A stretch of DNA of 64,000 nucleotides from Silene latifolia (taxonomy: Eukaryota > Streptophyta > Magnoliopsida > Caryophyllales > Caryophyllaceae): positions 50,086,293 through 50,150,292 of the forward strand of contig NC_133528.1 of the NCBI RefSeq assembly GCF_048544455.1, read 5' to 3'. A model generated the notes under the pieces. The model saw nothing but the letters and a program-made list of their open reading frames with translations, did no database searches and was not told the DNA's origin. The number at the start of each line of letters is the position of its first letter. The first letter of the stretch is position 1. The position numbers and the translations under genes were made by a program. Positions 45,771 through 57,084 of this stretch are shown here, piece by piece.

Positions 45771-47823
45771 CTGGAGCACCTGTTGAAGAAAAGAAGGTCG
45801 AGCTGGGACCTGTCTGAAACTAGCGCTGCCAGGGAGGCAACCCGGAGTTTTAATTTTTAGCTGTTTTACATTTCAGTTGTGTGTGTAATAATTGGTTTTT
45901 AAACCATAGACTCTGCGGAACAATATTTAGACTTGGTCTTTTGTCATATTTGTGGTCGCGTTTGCATCTTTGCAGGTGTCATACTGTCGCCTAGGATAGC
46001 GCACAATAGAGAGCTCTTGATCGACGGCCATTCTACTCGACCGAGTGTTTACCTCTATTGGTCGAATGATAATCTTCCTCGATCGAGCGACCACAAATGA
46101 TGACCATTCAATCGAGACCTTCTGTTTCCTCGATCGAACACTGTTGCAGCCTATTGTACTCGATCTAGTCCTTTTCCCTCTCAATCGAGTAGATTCGTTC
46201 TGATTCATTTCCTGTGACGCCAATTTGAAGCTGTTTGTGACCTCCCATGTTGCTGGCTGGTTTGGGGAGGTCCCTACTTCGCGTAATCTTGTAAGTTTTC
46301 CGCATCTCCACTCTCTCCTTTTCAGTTTGCATTTTCCTTTCCCTATTTTTGAGTACAATGAGGGCATTGTACGGTTTGGTTTGGGGAGGTTATGCATCCA
46401 TATCTGTGTCTACCTGTTGTTTTTACTGCATTTCTGTTATCACGTTTAATTTTTGTATGCATTGTTGTTTATTTTCATAAAAATCAAAATCTCATAAAAA
46501 TTTAAAATTTTTGAAAAATTCAAAATAATTTCACGTTTATTTTAGCATATAGATCGAGTCGGAACGGTAGATTTCAATGATGAAACTGCACTGCAATTGT
46601 CTTTTTGCTTAAGCCTTGCATACACTATTATTCTTTTTAGCATTGTCTTTTTGCATGTCCACGAGTTTATGTTAAAATTTAGTTGAACAAATAGACTTAA
46701 CCTGAAAATTTTGCCAAGCTACGTATAATTTCTAAGATTTAGAGCCGTATAAACTGGTGTCATTTGTGACCAGTTTCATGTAGGACTGACAGTAATACTC
46801 CTTGCCTATCATGTATCAATAATTTGCACGTATATGAAATTCAATTGCTTTTTGCCTACATACATTCGGGTTAGTGGTTGGTGTCACATGCAGGGAGGTG
46901 CTTACATTCCCCATTCTTTCTTTTTATCCATTTAGCCAAATTTGCCTGCTAACCCTTAACTACATCCAGATTTAGCCTGCCTTGTCAAGCTAGTTTAGAT
47001 TGTTCTGTGGTATATTGTTTATTGTGCCAAGTTTAACTTGTATCTGATGATTTGGAGTTGGTAATTTATGAAGAAAAGGAGGATGAGAAAATAAAATTGG
47101 AAAAAAAGAATTGAAAAAAAATGGAAAAAAAAAAAAGAAAAAAAATGTGAAGAAAAGAAAGCTGAGAAGAAAAGAAAAAAAAGGATTCGATTGTTTACGG
47201 TTTCTGCTCCTATGCTTTATTTATATCTATTGAGGAGTATGTTCAGTTTGGTTTGGTGAGTTTTGGTGCCAAATGAAAGGCACGTGTGCTTAATTCTATA
47301 ATTGAGTAAGAATCGGATGTTGTTATTTGGTTCTGTTTAGGTACTAACTTGGCCACCTATACCTCCAAATTCCCATAAATGTTTTGCCTTTTCTTACCCA
47401 TTGCCTCACTTTACCATACTTTTGTAAGCCCTCGGCTGTGACAGGACCTTGTTTGGTTTGAATGTGTGTACGGTAGCTAGAATTGTCTATCATATTAGCT
47501 GCATGCATGTTTATGTGGGTCATAGTCTATGTGAGCGACTTTATTTCTTTCTCTCTTACACCCATATGCTTACCCTTTGCTTCATGAGAGAAAAATGACC
47601 CGTGAGAGTCCAATGTTAAAGGTCATGCAAGGTCGACGGTTCAGCTTTATTATAAACATCTTACAACTCGTTTGCATTAGACGTTTTGCTATAAGTGTTA
47701 GTTTGCTGCATTAAATTGGTTTAAGTGGACAATTTGTAGCTAGCTCTGAGCTTTTTTTTTCCGTTCCATTAGTTTTGCATATAGTTCTCTTGGGGACAAG
47801 CAAAGGTTTGGTTTGGGGATACT
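45771..47823 (+). other. LARD1 3' internal region
   Basis: No gene seen. It holds degenerate TCGATCGA-type motifs at 46010-46195, an A-rich low-complexity stretch at 47090-47190, and the polypurine tract ending at 47823. An intervening stretch resembles LARD2 55420-57080 throughout. Confidence 0.75.
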
Positions 47824-49343
47824 TGATGTGTGCATTTTATATAGATATTTTATACTTCATTTGCACGCATCTTTATGCATATTTAGTAGTGTTTAGCTAC
47901 AAATGTCCCCCGGATTGTCTACTTTGGTTTCTCTTGTGTTATTTGCAGGAATGAACCGTAGAAGAGCATAATCAAGCCTAAAATATGACCCTATGCATGC
48001 GTTTAGGAGATGAGTTGAGTCGGAGCTTGGAAACTACTAATTGTGATGCGCAAAGAAGTAAAGATAGCTAGGCGAGCAAAGAAAGAACTTCAAACTACTA
48101 GTGCCTACTTTGAAGAGCCATATCTCGAGTTCTACAATGTATTTCAGGTGATTTTAATTGAAGATGAAAGCTTATCCTATTAGCTTTCCAACGCCATGAA
48201 AATCGCTTGATTAGGACAAGTAACGAAGAAATGGAGGCCGTTTTAAGTTCACTGCACAAAGCAGGAAATTGCGCGCTGAAGCTCTCGATCGAGAGCTCTG
48301 TAATATATACATTTCGATCGACCTCTTTACATTTCAAATGACCAGCTACTCTTTTGGATCGACCACCTTGAGCCTTTAATGTGTTCGATCAAGGTCCTTA
48401 TCATTCGATCGAGAACTTTCGCTGAGGAAACATCTCGATCGACCAACTTTATGTTGTTCGATCGAGCTAATCGAGTCGGACGCAGTTTATTTTATGTCGA
48501 GACTATCTTATATTTAGTTTTATCTTATAATAAATATCTCTTCTACTATATAAGAGATAATTAGGTTAGAATAAGGGGGGACTTCATACATTACTTTTCC
48601 CTTACTTGCTGTCAGACGTTACTTTGCTCCTTTTTTTATGGATCTGAACTTGTAATTTCTCCTTCTCCTTTATATGAGTATTAATTTCTCTTCCCTTCAT
48701 CATTTTATTATGCTTAATATTACTCTATCTTTCTCTATCGTTTTAATCTTCGTTATGTTTAGCTAACTCTCCCGATAGGATTTAGGGAATTGATGAATTA
48801 TTGTTAGTTGCTAATTAGGTTACAGATCTTTCGTTGTTATTATGTTTATGTTGTTAATCACTGCAATTAACTGTAACTAGATACTTGAATCGATGCACTT
48901 AGCTAATTAACCTTGGTAAGCCTTGACCTAGACCAGAAGGTTGGAAGGGGTGAGACCTGCAGTGAACATTAGGATGCTTTAGTGTGGGCGGAAGCTAAAC
49001 TAATAGTATTTTAGGGTGAATTGAGACCGAAAGGAGATATTCGTTGCCCCTTAGATTGATACACGCGACTGATCTGTGACCTTAGCTGCAATTATCGACT
49101 TTCATTGATGACCCGACAATCCTAGTTCCCCTTCTCTATTGTTAATCCCTCTTACCCTTTTCTCTTGCCTTAATATCTTTTAGCTTAGTTTAAACAATTT
49201 AAACCCCCCCATCGTGTGACCTCAGACGGACTAAATTGACAAGTAGATAGTGACCACCTCCCTGTGGAGATCGACCCTACTTACCACTGACTTCTGTTAG
49301 TAGTACTTAGGTATTTATTTTTGGTACTGAAACGACGATATCA
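47824..49343 (+). repeat. 3' LTR of LARD1
   Basis: 1520 bp, partner of 43533-45060. It keeps more CGATCGA copies than the 5' LTR at 48280-48480. Confidence 0.92.
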
Positions 49344-49845
49344 CATTACATGGGTTTTTCACAAAGTTACCCCACTCTTCTTCGATTGGGTCTTCAGAAA
49401 GCATTTTGATTCGGCCAATTGTTGGTCGATTTGGGAAGGATACTCTGAAAGTGTATTGACCAAAGTTTACTGCAACATGATGCCCGACGCTACCCATATA
49501 ATAGTTGTTAGAATCTCAATCAGGACCTGAGAAGTTGTAAGAACATGCCACCATTGTTCATCTTTCTTATCACCATGGCCTTTCTCACAAATTTCGGCCC
49601 ACCATTGTTGGAGTTCTGTATCAGATTGAACTTGTTCTTCATCTTGGTAGTACTTCATGAAGTAGTCAGTGACCCATTGATTCATAGCATCCCATAGAAG
49701 AAGTCCATCGTTAGCATATGGATAATCCTCGATTTCAGCAAGCTTAAGTCCGTGTGGTGATGATTGATCTTCAATAGCTATGCCTCTATTGAATGAAAAT
49801 TCAAGATAATGAGTTACTATAAACTTATAAAACATGTAATCGGCT
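49344..49845 (-). pseudogene. LOX pseudogene, fragment 4: start of the last exon
   Basis: Matches the living gene from about 60331 to 60822: the last exon from [16 protein letters not shown] onward plus about 55 bp of the intron before it. One base is lost next to the GHHAAVN motif (reading becomes GIMLQ then stop), which destroys two iron ligands. Three extra bases give KLAEIEDYPY. Similarity ends in the intron near 49840, so upstream exons were lost or never duplicated. Confidence 0.92.
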
Positions 49846-49900
49846 GTTTGGATATGAGGATTTCATTTCCAATTTTGGATTTGGGCCAAATCTGTTGTTT

Positions 49901-50279
49901 GGGCTGATAACATTATTTGGATTCGTAGCAAATCCTATCAAATTTCACTCATTAATGAAATCAATCATTCTAAATACACCATACTACCCCCCCCCCTCTA
50001 ATTCTCAAATCTTCATCTACCAACTCACGCTCTCTCTCCTGTTACGATAAACATCAATTTCACCCCCAAATTTCTAGGGTTTATAGTCGATTTCGTTATC
50101 ACGAACATCAATTAGAGCAAGTATGTTTACTAGGTTTTCCAATGGTTTATGTTTCCATTTCTTGAATTAATCTCATGATGCGTATGATTTTGGCGATTTT
50201 TTTGTCGATGTTGCTCTTTTGTTTGTTGATGCTGGTGATAACGAAATCCAAATCAAAATCCAAATACTATTATCAGCCC
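49901..50279. mobile_element. MITE-like element with 23-bp terminal inverted repeats
   Basis: The left end GGGCTGATAACATTATTTGG (plus ATT) matches the reverse complement of the right end with two mismatches in 23. There is no clear target duplication; the right end abuts LINE sequence. Coding potential is nil. Confidence 0.55.
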
Positions 50280-51080
50280 GAGGCCATACCAGGATTTTCT
50301 TGAGCCGATTTCAGAGGCATCTTTCCGTTTCCCATCCTGAGGACCCAACATCCTCACCCATCTCACTATCTGAAGCCGCGTAAGCGGTCTTAACCGAGTA
50401 GTCACCATCTCTCTTAAATTCCCAATACCACGAATCAACAGGACCATACTGGCTAAGACGAATACATAAAATTCTCTTTCTCAAAAAGTAAAGACAGCTC
50501 ACCCAGTTTCTCCACATCCCATCCACCCGCATTCGGCTTCATCAACTCTGCCACCAACATATTCTCATTACCCTTAACACACAGAGAAATGACTCTCCCT
50601 TTTTATGTCCCTAGAATCCACGCCTTCCCCCGTACCTTTGTACTTTCCAGATCCCCAATCTTACGCTGCATTCCATCCCCACACCAAAACATACCTCGCT
50701 TCCACAATTCTCCGCCACGTATAACTTGGGTTATGACCCAACTCCGCACCCATAGCGTCAGTCTACGGGTAATATTTTACCTTCATTACACGATCCCAAT
50801 AACAATTAGTATCCGTAGCCAATCTCCACGCCTGTTTGCTCAAAAGAGCGATATTAAATAAGCCACGGTCTCGAAATCCTAGACCCCCATCACATGTCGG
50901 TCGACACAGCTTCTTCCAAGCGACCCACAAAATGCCTCTGCGACCCTCTCCATGTAGTTACAGCCTTTATAAGAAACTCCCTACTAGCCCTCGACAATAT
51001 CTTTTCGCGCCAACTTTGTAATCTCTTTCTAAGCTTGTCACGAAGTATATCAGTTATCACCTTCTTCGACCTAATTTAAT
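50280..51080 (-). pseudogene. LINE ORF2 3' fragment
   Basis: On the minus strand, from 51070: KVITDILRDKLRKRLQSWRE and KILSRASREFLIKAV, the typical post-RT region of plant LINE ORF2. It then skips the usual middle part, continues with AELGHNPSYTWRRIVEAR, and ends near 50280. Frameshifts and an internal deletion make it dead. It is unrelated in detail to the LINE at 853-4737. Confidence 0.82.
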
Positions 51081-52487
51081 TACCTGCTTATTGTCTCAAC
51101 AATTGCAGGTTTCTAGGTGTGTGTGTTTGTATGCTATTGTTTGTGTGAGTTTTTGTGAAGAATTTGAAGGGTTTTTGGCTATGAATTGATTCGTTATAAG
51201 AGATATGTAGGGGTGTATTTATTGGAGAGGATGGAAGGATCTAGAGCTTGGTTTACGATATTGAAACCAAAATAGAATATGAAAGATATCGTGATCAGTT
51301 TTAAGGAAAGCGTTGTAGTTGTCGTTGGAGATCTTATATCGTATGATATGGGGATTGTTTGAGGATATTTCTTGCTTGGGATCAAGGTGAGAGTAGGGAG
51401 TAGGGATTCGTGCATTGTGGAGTTTGAATCGGGTTTTGTAAGTCGGGTTGATGGTGCGTCGACGCTGTTTCATGCGAAAATGGGCTGCTATGTATAGGTT
51501 GTTTTGGGTTAGTTTGGGATGTGAATATAGGAGACCAAAAATGGGTTTTGGGTTGGATCTTGCGTGGGGATTTTAAGGATGAGTGGCATTAGGAATTGGT
51601 CGAGTTTGCATCGAAAATCGAGCCCAAAATCAAGCATAAAATTTCTTTAAAAATCGAGTTATAAATTGAGTTTAAACTTCGTTAAAAACGAAAAGTAAGA
51701 TGATAATTAAATAAAATTAATAATGGACTTAAAACATTTTAAAATGAGCCAAAAACATTTACTAAAAGACTAAATCCTTAAAATGTTTATACAACAGAAA
51801 AACCTTTTAAGTTAACTTGAAATAAAAGTCAATAAAAAACCATTAAAATTCAAATAAACTCAGTTTGCTAATTACGTTGAAAAACCAACTCTATACTTGT
51901 CGGTATCCATTCGATATCACATATTGTCCTAACACTGTCGGGTGTTTGTCGAGATTTCTATAAATTGCAATATCGACAGATTCGGGTATCTACATTTGAT
52001 ATGTGTAGGAAATAAATTTTGAGTTTGTATTAAAATTTTGTGTATTGAATCTTTATGTATTCATATGAATTGATGGGTTCAATCCTGAGAGACACACCGA
52101 TTCTCGAATTTGAATCTATATAATTAATGTGAAAATTCATTTTTCGTGATATTTTCATTGATACACAAGCTTGATTGTGTTGACAAATCGAGGATTACAT
52201 TTAAATATAGGAGGGATGATGGTTACTTAAATGTAAATTGCCGGCTATTTAAGTGTACTGGGGAATTGTGCAAAGTATAGTACCTATACGACATTATAAT
52301 GTGAGTTCGGGATAGCGGAATGCACACTTATATAGAAATGTTCGTATCGTTACGAAATGTTTTCAACAAATAAATATTTGTTGGCACCGTTTCATTTTTC
52401 ATGATTCGTGTGCTATGATCAGAAATGATGATGTTGTTAATTGCATTGAATGATATTTTGTATCATAAGTTAAGCATTGTGTGTTTT
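51081..52487. other. Unassigned AT-rich stretch
   Basis: No gene or paired repeat seen. It starts with GT-rich text resembling an intron or leader (51100-51180) and ends at the LARD2 insertion point. The sequence right of LARD2 (58905 on) may be its continuation, since both contain GCATTGTG. Confidence 0.35.
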
Positions 52488-53967
52488 TGATGCGTGCATT
52501 TTATATAGGCATTTTGTACTTCATTTGCACGCATGGCATATTTAGTAGTGTTTAGCTACAAATGTCCCCCGAATTGTCTACTTTGGTTTCTCTTGTCTTA
52601 TTTGCAGGAATGAACCGAAGATGAGCATAATCAAGCTTAAAACATGTCCTTATGCATGCATTTACGAGATGAGTTGAGTCGGAGCTTGAAGACTACTATT
52701 TTGAGATGCGCAAAGAAGTAAGATAGCTAGGCGAGCAAAGGAAGAACTTCAAAATACTAGGGCCTACTTTGAAGAGCCATATCTAGAGTTATACAACTTA
52801 TTTTCAAGTGATTCCAATTGGAGATGAAAGCTTGTCCTCTTAGTTTCTAACTCCACCGGAATTACTCTGTTTTCCCAAGTAACGAAGAAATGGCGGCCGT
52901 TTGAAGTTCAGTGCGCGAAACAGGAATTGTGCGCTGGAAAGTACTCGATCGAGTACTATCTTATTCGATTGAGTCCTTTTTATACTCGATCGAATGTGCC
53001 TTTTTGATAAGTGTTCGATCGAGTACATAAAGTCTTCGATTGAGAGGTTTTAGCTTGGATTTGTTCGACCGAGTGATATAAAGTTGCTCGATCGAGTGAC
53101 TAGCTTATATACTCGGGATTTTTTATCCCGTGTTAGGTTTATTTTATGTTAATAATCACTTCCCTATATAAAGGAAGTCGGGGATTAGGTTAAAACATCT
53201 CATATACTCTTAATCATTGTTTTCTTTCTTAATTTCTGCGGCTACCTTGTTCTTATTGCTGGATTCGCTCTTTTGTAATCTTCTTTTCTCTCTTATTCTA
53301 AGTATTATTTCTCTTCTTTTCATCTCTATACCAGGCTTTCTATTGCTTTATCTTTCTCTTTTTATTCATCCATTGTTATGTTTAGCTAATTCTTCTGCTA
53401 GGATTTAGGGGATTCAATGAGTTGATGTTAGTTGCTAATTAGGTTTGCAGATCTGCTGCTAAAATCTTGTTTATGCTGTTAATCACCGCATATGATTGCA
53501 ATTAGTTGCTTGAGTCGACACATCTAGATAATTGATTTGGTAAGCCTTGACCTAGACCGGAAGGTTGGAAGGGGTGAGACCTACACTGAACATTAGGATG
53601 CTTTAGTGAGGGCGGAAGTTAAGCTAATAGTGTTTTAGGGTGAATTTAGACCGGAAGGAGATATTCGTTGCCCCTTAGACCGATACAAGTGACTGATATG
53701 TGACCTTAGCTGCAATTATCTGACATTCATTGGTGACCCGACAATCCTAGTTCTCTCTCTTTATTGTTAATCCCTTTATTTTTATCGCTTAATTTCTCTT
53801 GCCACCTCTCTTAGTTTGGAAATCATACTCAAACCCCCGTTACTCTTAGACTAATTTAAAACAGATAAATCTCATTTTTGCCTTCCTATGGAGATCGACC
53901 CTACTTATCGCTAGCTTCTGTTAGTAGTACTTAGATATTTATTTTTGATACTAAAACGACCGTATCA
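52488..53967 (+). repeat. 5' LTR of LARD2
   Basis: 1480 bp. TCGATCGA palindromes at 52940-53115, TATA box TATATAAA at 53165-53172, conserved block at 53540-53750. Confidence 0.9.
53165..53172 (+). promoter_or_regulatory. TATA box of the LARD2 5' LTR
   Basis: TATATAAA in the context CCCTATATAAAGGA, about 50 bp after the palindrome cluster. The 3' LTR copy is 58103-58110. The best-looking core promoter in the window. Confidence 0.68.
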
Positions 53968-54158
53968 AATTTTTGCGCCGTTGTCGGGGAGGCAACGTAG
54001 TTTTATCTGTTTTTATTTAGTCTATTTCTTGTCTCAAGGAACCTCGGTTCCTTGAGACCATTCTCATCTCTCTCTTTCTTGACTTTTCACAGAGAGAGAA
54101 CGAAAGTTTTAGTTCTTATATAGACAGGTGGGAGGAGTGGCTCGAACAAAGACGGGGA

Positions 54159-55015
54159 ATGCTTTCGGGACTCCAAATATGCATGTCTATCATCCGGGGA
54201 ATTAATGCCCCTACGCGAGCATACCTCGAGGCTAATGGTAAGTGGGATTTCGAAGAAATCCCCGTAAAAGAGGTATTAGAATTTTTTGAATGGTTTGCTA
54301 CTGAAACTCTTAAACCTAATTTCTCTCTTCGTGTTGACTCAGATGAGGGGGTGGGTTAGACCTTAGAAACCGTTTTAGGAAATACTGACGGAGAAATAGA
54401 GGAGACCATTAGCATGGTTGATAATCCCTTTTATAAGGATAATTTAGAACCCCTCTATGATTGTTGCACAGATAGTGAGGACGACTGGGAAGGTCTCTTT
54501 GAGAACTTCCCTACTGATGAATCTAGCTATAAGGAGAGTGAGGAGAAAAGTTTTGACAGTCTTGAGGTTAAATGGGATAGTTATGACGATATTATGGATG
54601 AACCTATTATTGAGGACCAATTGACTTTACCGTCCCTTGCATTTGAGATGAATACTCACCTTCTCCTTTAGCAAACCATATTCCTCCACCTCACAATACA
54701 AACCCGTCAGTGCATCTGGATTATACTCGCGTTATTTTTGAGTCAAATGCTCATGAGCTCTCTTATTTTCCACTCGCGGTTAATTTGAGCTTCTATATTC
54801 CGCCGTTAACTGGAGGGAGGAATAATTTTGTTGATGTTTTTAGGAGCCGTCATAGGAAATTTGTTAGACTTAAATGCTATTTCATTTTAATTTTCTATGC
54901 TATTGTTATATTATGGTTCTACTTACAGTTTTGTGTAGCACATGCGCAGATTTATGATCTTATGCTAAGAGATTTGAGTTGCTTTGATTATGACCAACTG
55001 GAGCAGCTGGATTAA
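54159..55015 (+). pseudogene. LARD2 small acidic/hydrophobic protein (unrecognised)
   Basis: Open text starts before 54159 (RWEEWLEQRRG precedes the first Met) after a splice-acceptor-like TTTTCACAG at about 54092. One frame carries NAPTRAYLEANGKWDFEEIP, a TAG at about 54357, then the acidic NPFYKDNLEPLYDCCTDSED and a stop at 54671. The C-terminal block lies in another frame at 54710-55015: HRKFVRLKCYFILIFYAIVI, a hydrophobic stretch, then CVAHAQIYDLMLRDLSCFDY. That block matches LARD1. One stop and one frameshift make this copy dead. Function unknown. Confidence 0.5.
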
Positions 55016-57084
55016 GAAAAGAAGGTCGAGCTGGGACCTGTCTGAAACTAGCGCTACCCGGGAGGCAACCCGGAGTTTAATATTTTTAGCTGTTTTACAT
55101 TTCAGTTTTGTGTGTGTAATAAATGGTTTTTGCAACCATAGACTCTGAACGATCTAGGCTTGGTTTTTGGTCGTATTTGTAGTTGTTATCTGCGTCTTTG
55201 CAGGTGTTCCCTTGACGCCTAAGAGTTGCGCAATAAGGAGTTCTCGATCGAGCAATCTTCTACCCGATCGAGTGACTTACTCCCTTGATCGAATGCTTTC
55301 CATCTTCGATCGAGCATCCACAAACACGACCATTTCGATCGAGCATTTCCCTTTTCTCGATCGAGCACTTCCATAGGCCATTTCACTCGATCCAGTAATC
55401 CACTCTCTCGATCGAGTTGGCTTGCTTTGATTCGCTTCCTGTGACGCTGTTCTGGGGCTATTTAGCGACCTCTCATGTTGCTGGCTGGTTTGGGGAGGTC
55501 CTTACTTCGCGTATTCTTGTGAGTTTTCCGCATCTCCACTCTCTCCTTTTTAGTTTGCATTTCCTTTCCCTATTTTTGGGTACAATGAGGGCATTGTACG
55601 GTTTGGTTTGGGGAGGTTATGCATCCATATCTATGTATGCATGTTGTCTTTACTGCATTTTTGTTATCATGTTTAATTTCTGTATGCATTGCTGTTTATT
55701 TTTATAAAAATAAAAAAAATAGAAAAAAAATAGAAAAATTCAAAAAAATATTTCACATTTATTTTTGCATTTAGGTCGAGTCGGAACGGTAGATTTCAGT
55801 GATGAAATTGCACTACAATTAGTCATTTTACTTAAGCCTTGCATAAACTAATTATCTTTAGCTTTGTCTTTTCGCATATCTATGAGTTAATGTTTAAATT
55901 TAGCTGAACAAATAGACTTGACCTGAAATTCTGGCAAACTACTTATAATTTCTAAGATTTAGAGCCTTATGAACTGGTGTCATTTATGACCAGTTTCATG
56001 TAGGATTGTGAGTAGTATACTCCTTGCATAACATGTTCATTATTTTACACGTTTATGAAATTCAATTGCTTTTTGCCTACATACATTCGGGTTAGTGGTT
56101 GGTATCACATGCAGGAAGGTGCTTAGATTCCCCTTTTCTTTCATTTTTACCCATTTAACTCCACATTTAGCCAAATTTGCTTTTTGACCCTTAACTACAT
56201 CCAAATTTAGCCTGCCTTGTCAAGCTAGTTAGTGTATGTTTTTGCGGTATAAAATTTATCGTGCCGAGTTTGGTTTGTATTGTTTTGATTTGGAGTTGGT
56301 AATTTATGAAGGAAAAGAAGGATGAAAAAAAAAGAGGTTGAAAAGAAAAAAAAAATCAAAAAAAAAAACAGAAAAAGAAAGAGAAAGAACATGAAACTGT
56401 GGGAAATGAAGAAAGATAAAAAAAAAAAAAAAAAAAAAAAAAGAGAAGAGAAGTTTGATGAGACGGTTTCACTCCTATGTTTTATCACTATTTTACGAGG
56501 AGTTGTTGTTTTGGTTAGTGAGTTTTTGTGCCAAATGAAGGGCACATGTTCTTAATTCTGTAATTGTGTAAGAATTGGATGTTGTCAGTTTGGCTCTGTT
56601 TGGGTACTAGCTTGGCCGCCTATACCCTTACATTTCCAAAAATGTTTTGCCTTTTCTTACCCATTGCCTCACTTTACCATACTTTTGTAAGCCCTCGGCT
56701 GTGACAGACCTTGATTGGTTGGAATGTATGTACGGTAGTTAGAATTGTCTATCATATTAGTTGCATGCATGTTTATGTTGGTCGTAGTTTAGGTGAGCGA
56801 CTATTTTTCCTTCTTCTCTTACATTCATATGCTTACCCTTTGCTTCATGAGAAAAGAGTGACCCATGAGAGTCCATTATCAAAGGTCTTGCGAGGTCGAC
56901 GGTTCAGCTTTATTATAAACATCTTACAACTCGTTTGTGTTTGACTGTTTCGCTATAAGTATTAGTTGTCTGCATTAAATTGGTTTAAGTGGGCATTTGT
57001 AGCTGGCTCTGAGCTTTCTTTTCCGTTCCATTAGTTTGCATTTAATTTGCTTGGGGACAAGCAAAGGTTTGGTTTGGGGATATT
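55016..57084 (+). other. LARD2 3' internal region
   Basis: No gene. It contains a TCGATCGA cluster at 55240-55415 (about eight units, 20-28 bp apart), A-rich low complexity at 55695-55750 and 56310-56450, and the polypurine tract ending at 57084. Confidence 0.78.
55240..55415. repeat. Internal TCGATCGA cluster of LARD2
   Basis: About eight units centred on CGATCGA, mostly intact. The counterpart in LARD1 (46010-46195) has many of the same units mutated. Confidence 0.88.

Larger units (their letters stand above)
43533..49343 (+). mobile_element. LARD1: complete non-autonomous Athila-related LTR element
   Basis: Direct LTRs 43533-45060 and 47824-49343 (TGATGCGTGC ... TATCA), duplication CATTA at 43528-43532 and 49344-49348. 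The primer-binding site is TGGCGCCGTTGTCGGGAGG from 45066. The polypurine region GGTTTGGTTTGGGGATACT precedes the 3' LTR. Both signals are nearly those of the Athila element. The internal 2.76 kb carries no gag or pol, only a short unrecognised frame. It interrupts the last LOX pseudogene exon. Confidence 0.93.

Noticed and set aside
50589-51079. Plus-strand frames of 60-90 codons
   Set aside because: They are antisense to the LINE ORF2 fragment, whose protein motifs are clear on the minus strand.
55240-55415. Regularly spaced repeats that could be mistaken for a CRISPR array
   Set aside because: Units are 8-14 bp palindromes with variable spacing inside a plant LTR element; there are no constant long repeats and no cas genes.
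56225-56555. Phe-rich (minus) and Lys-rich (plus) open frames
   Set aside because: They are products of an A-rich tract in the LARD2 internal region; LARD1 has a differing A-rich tract at the same place with no conserved frame.
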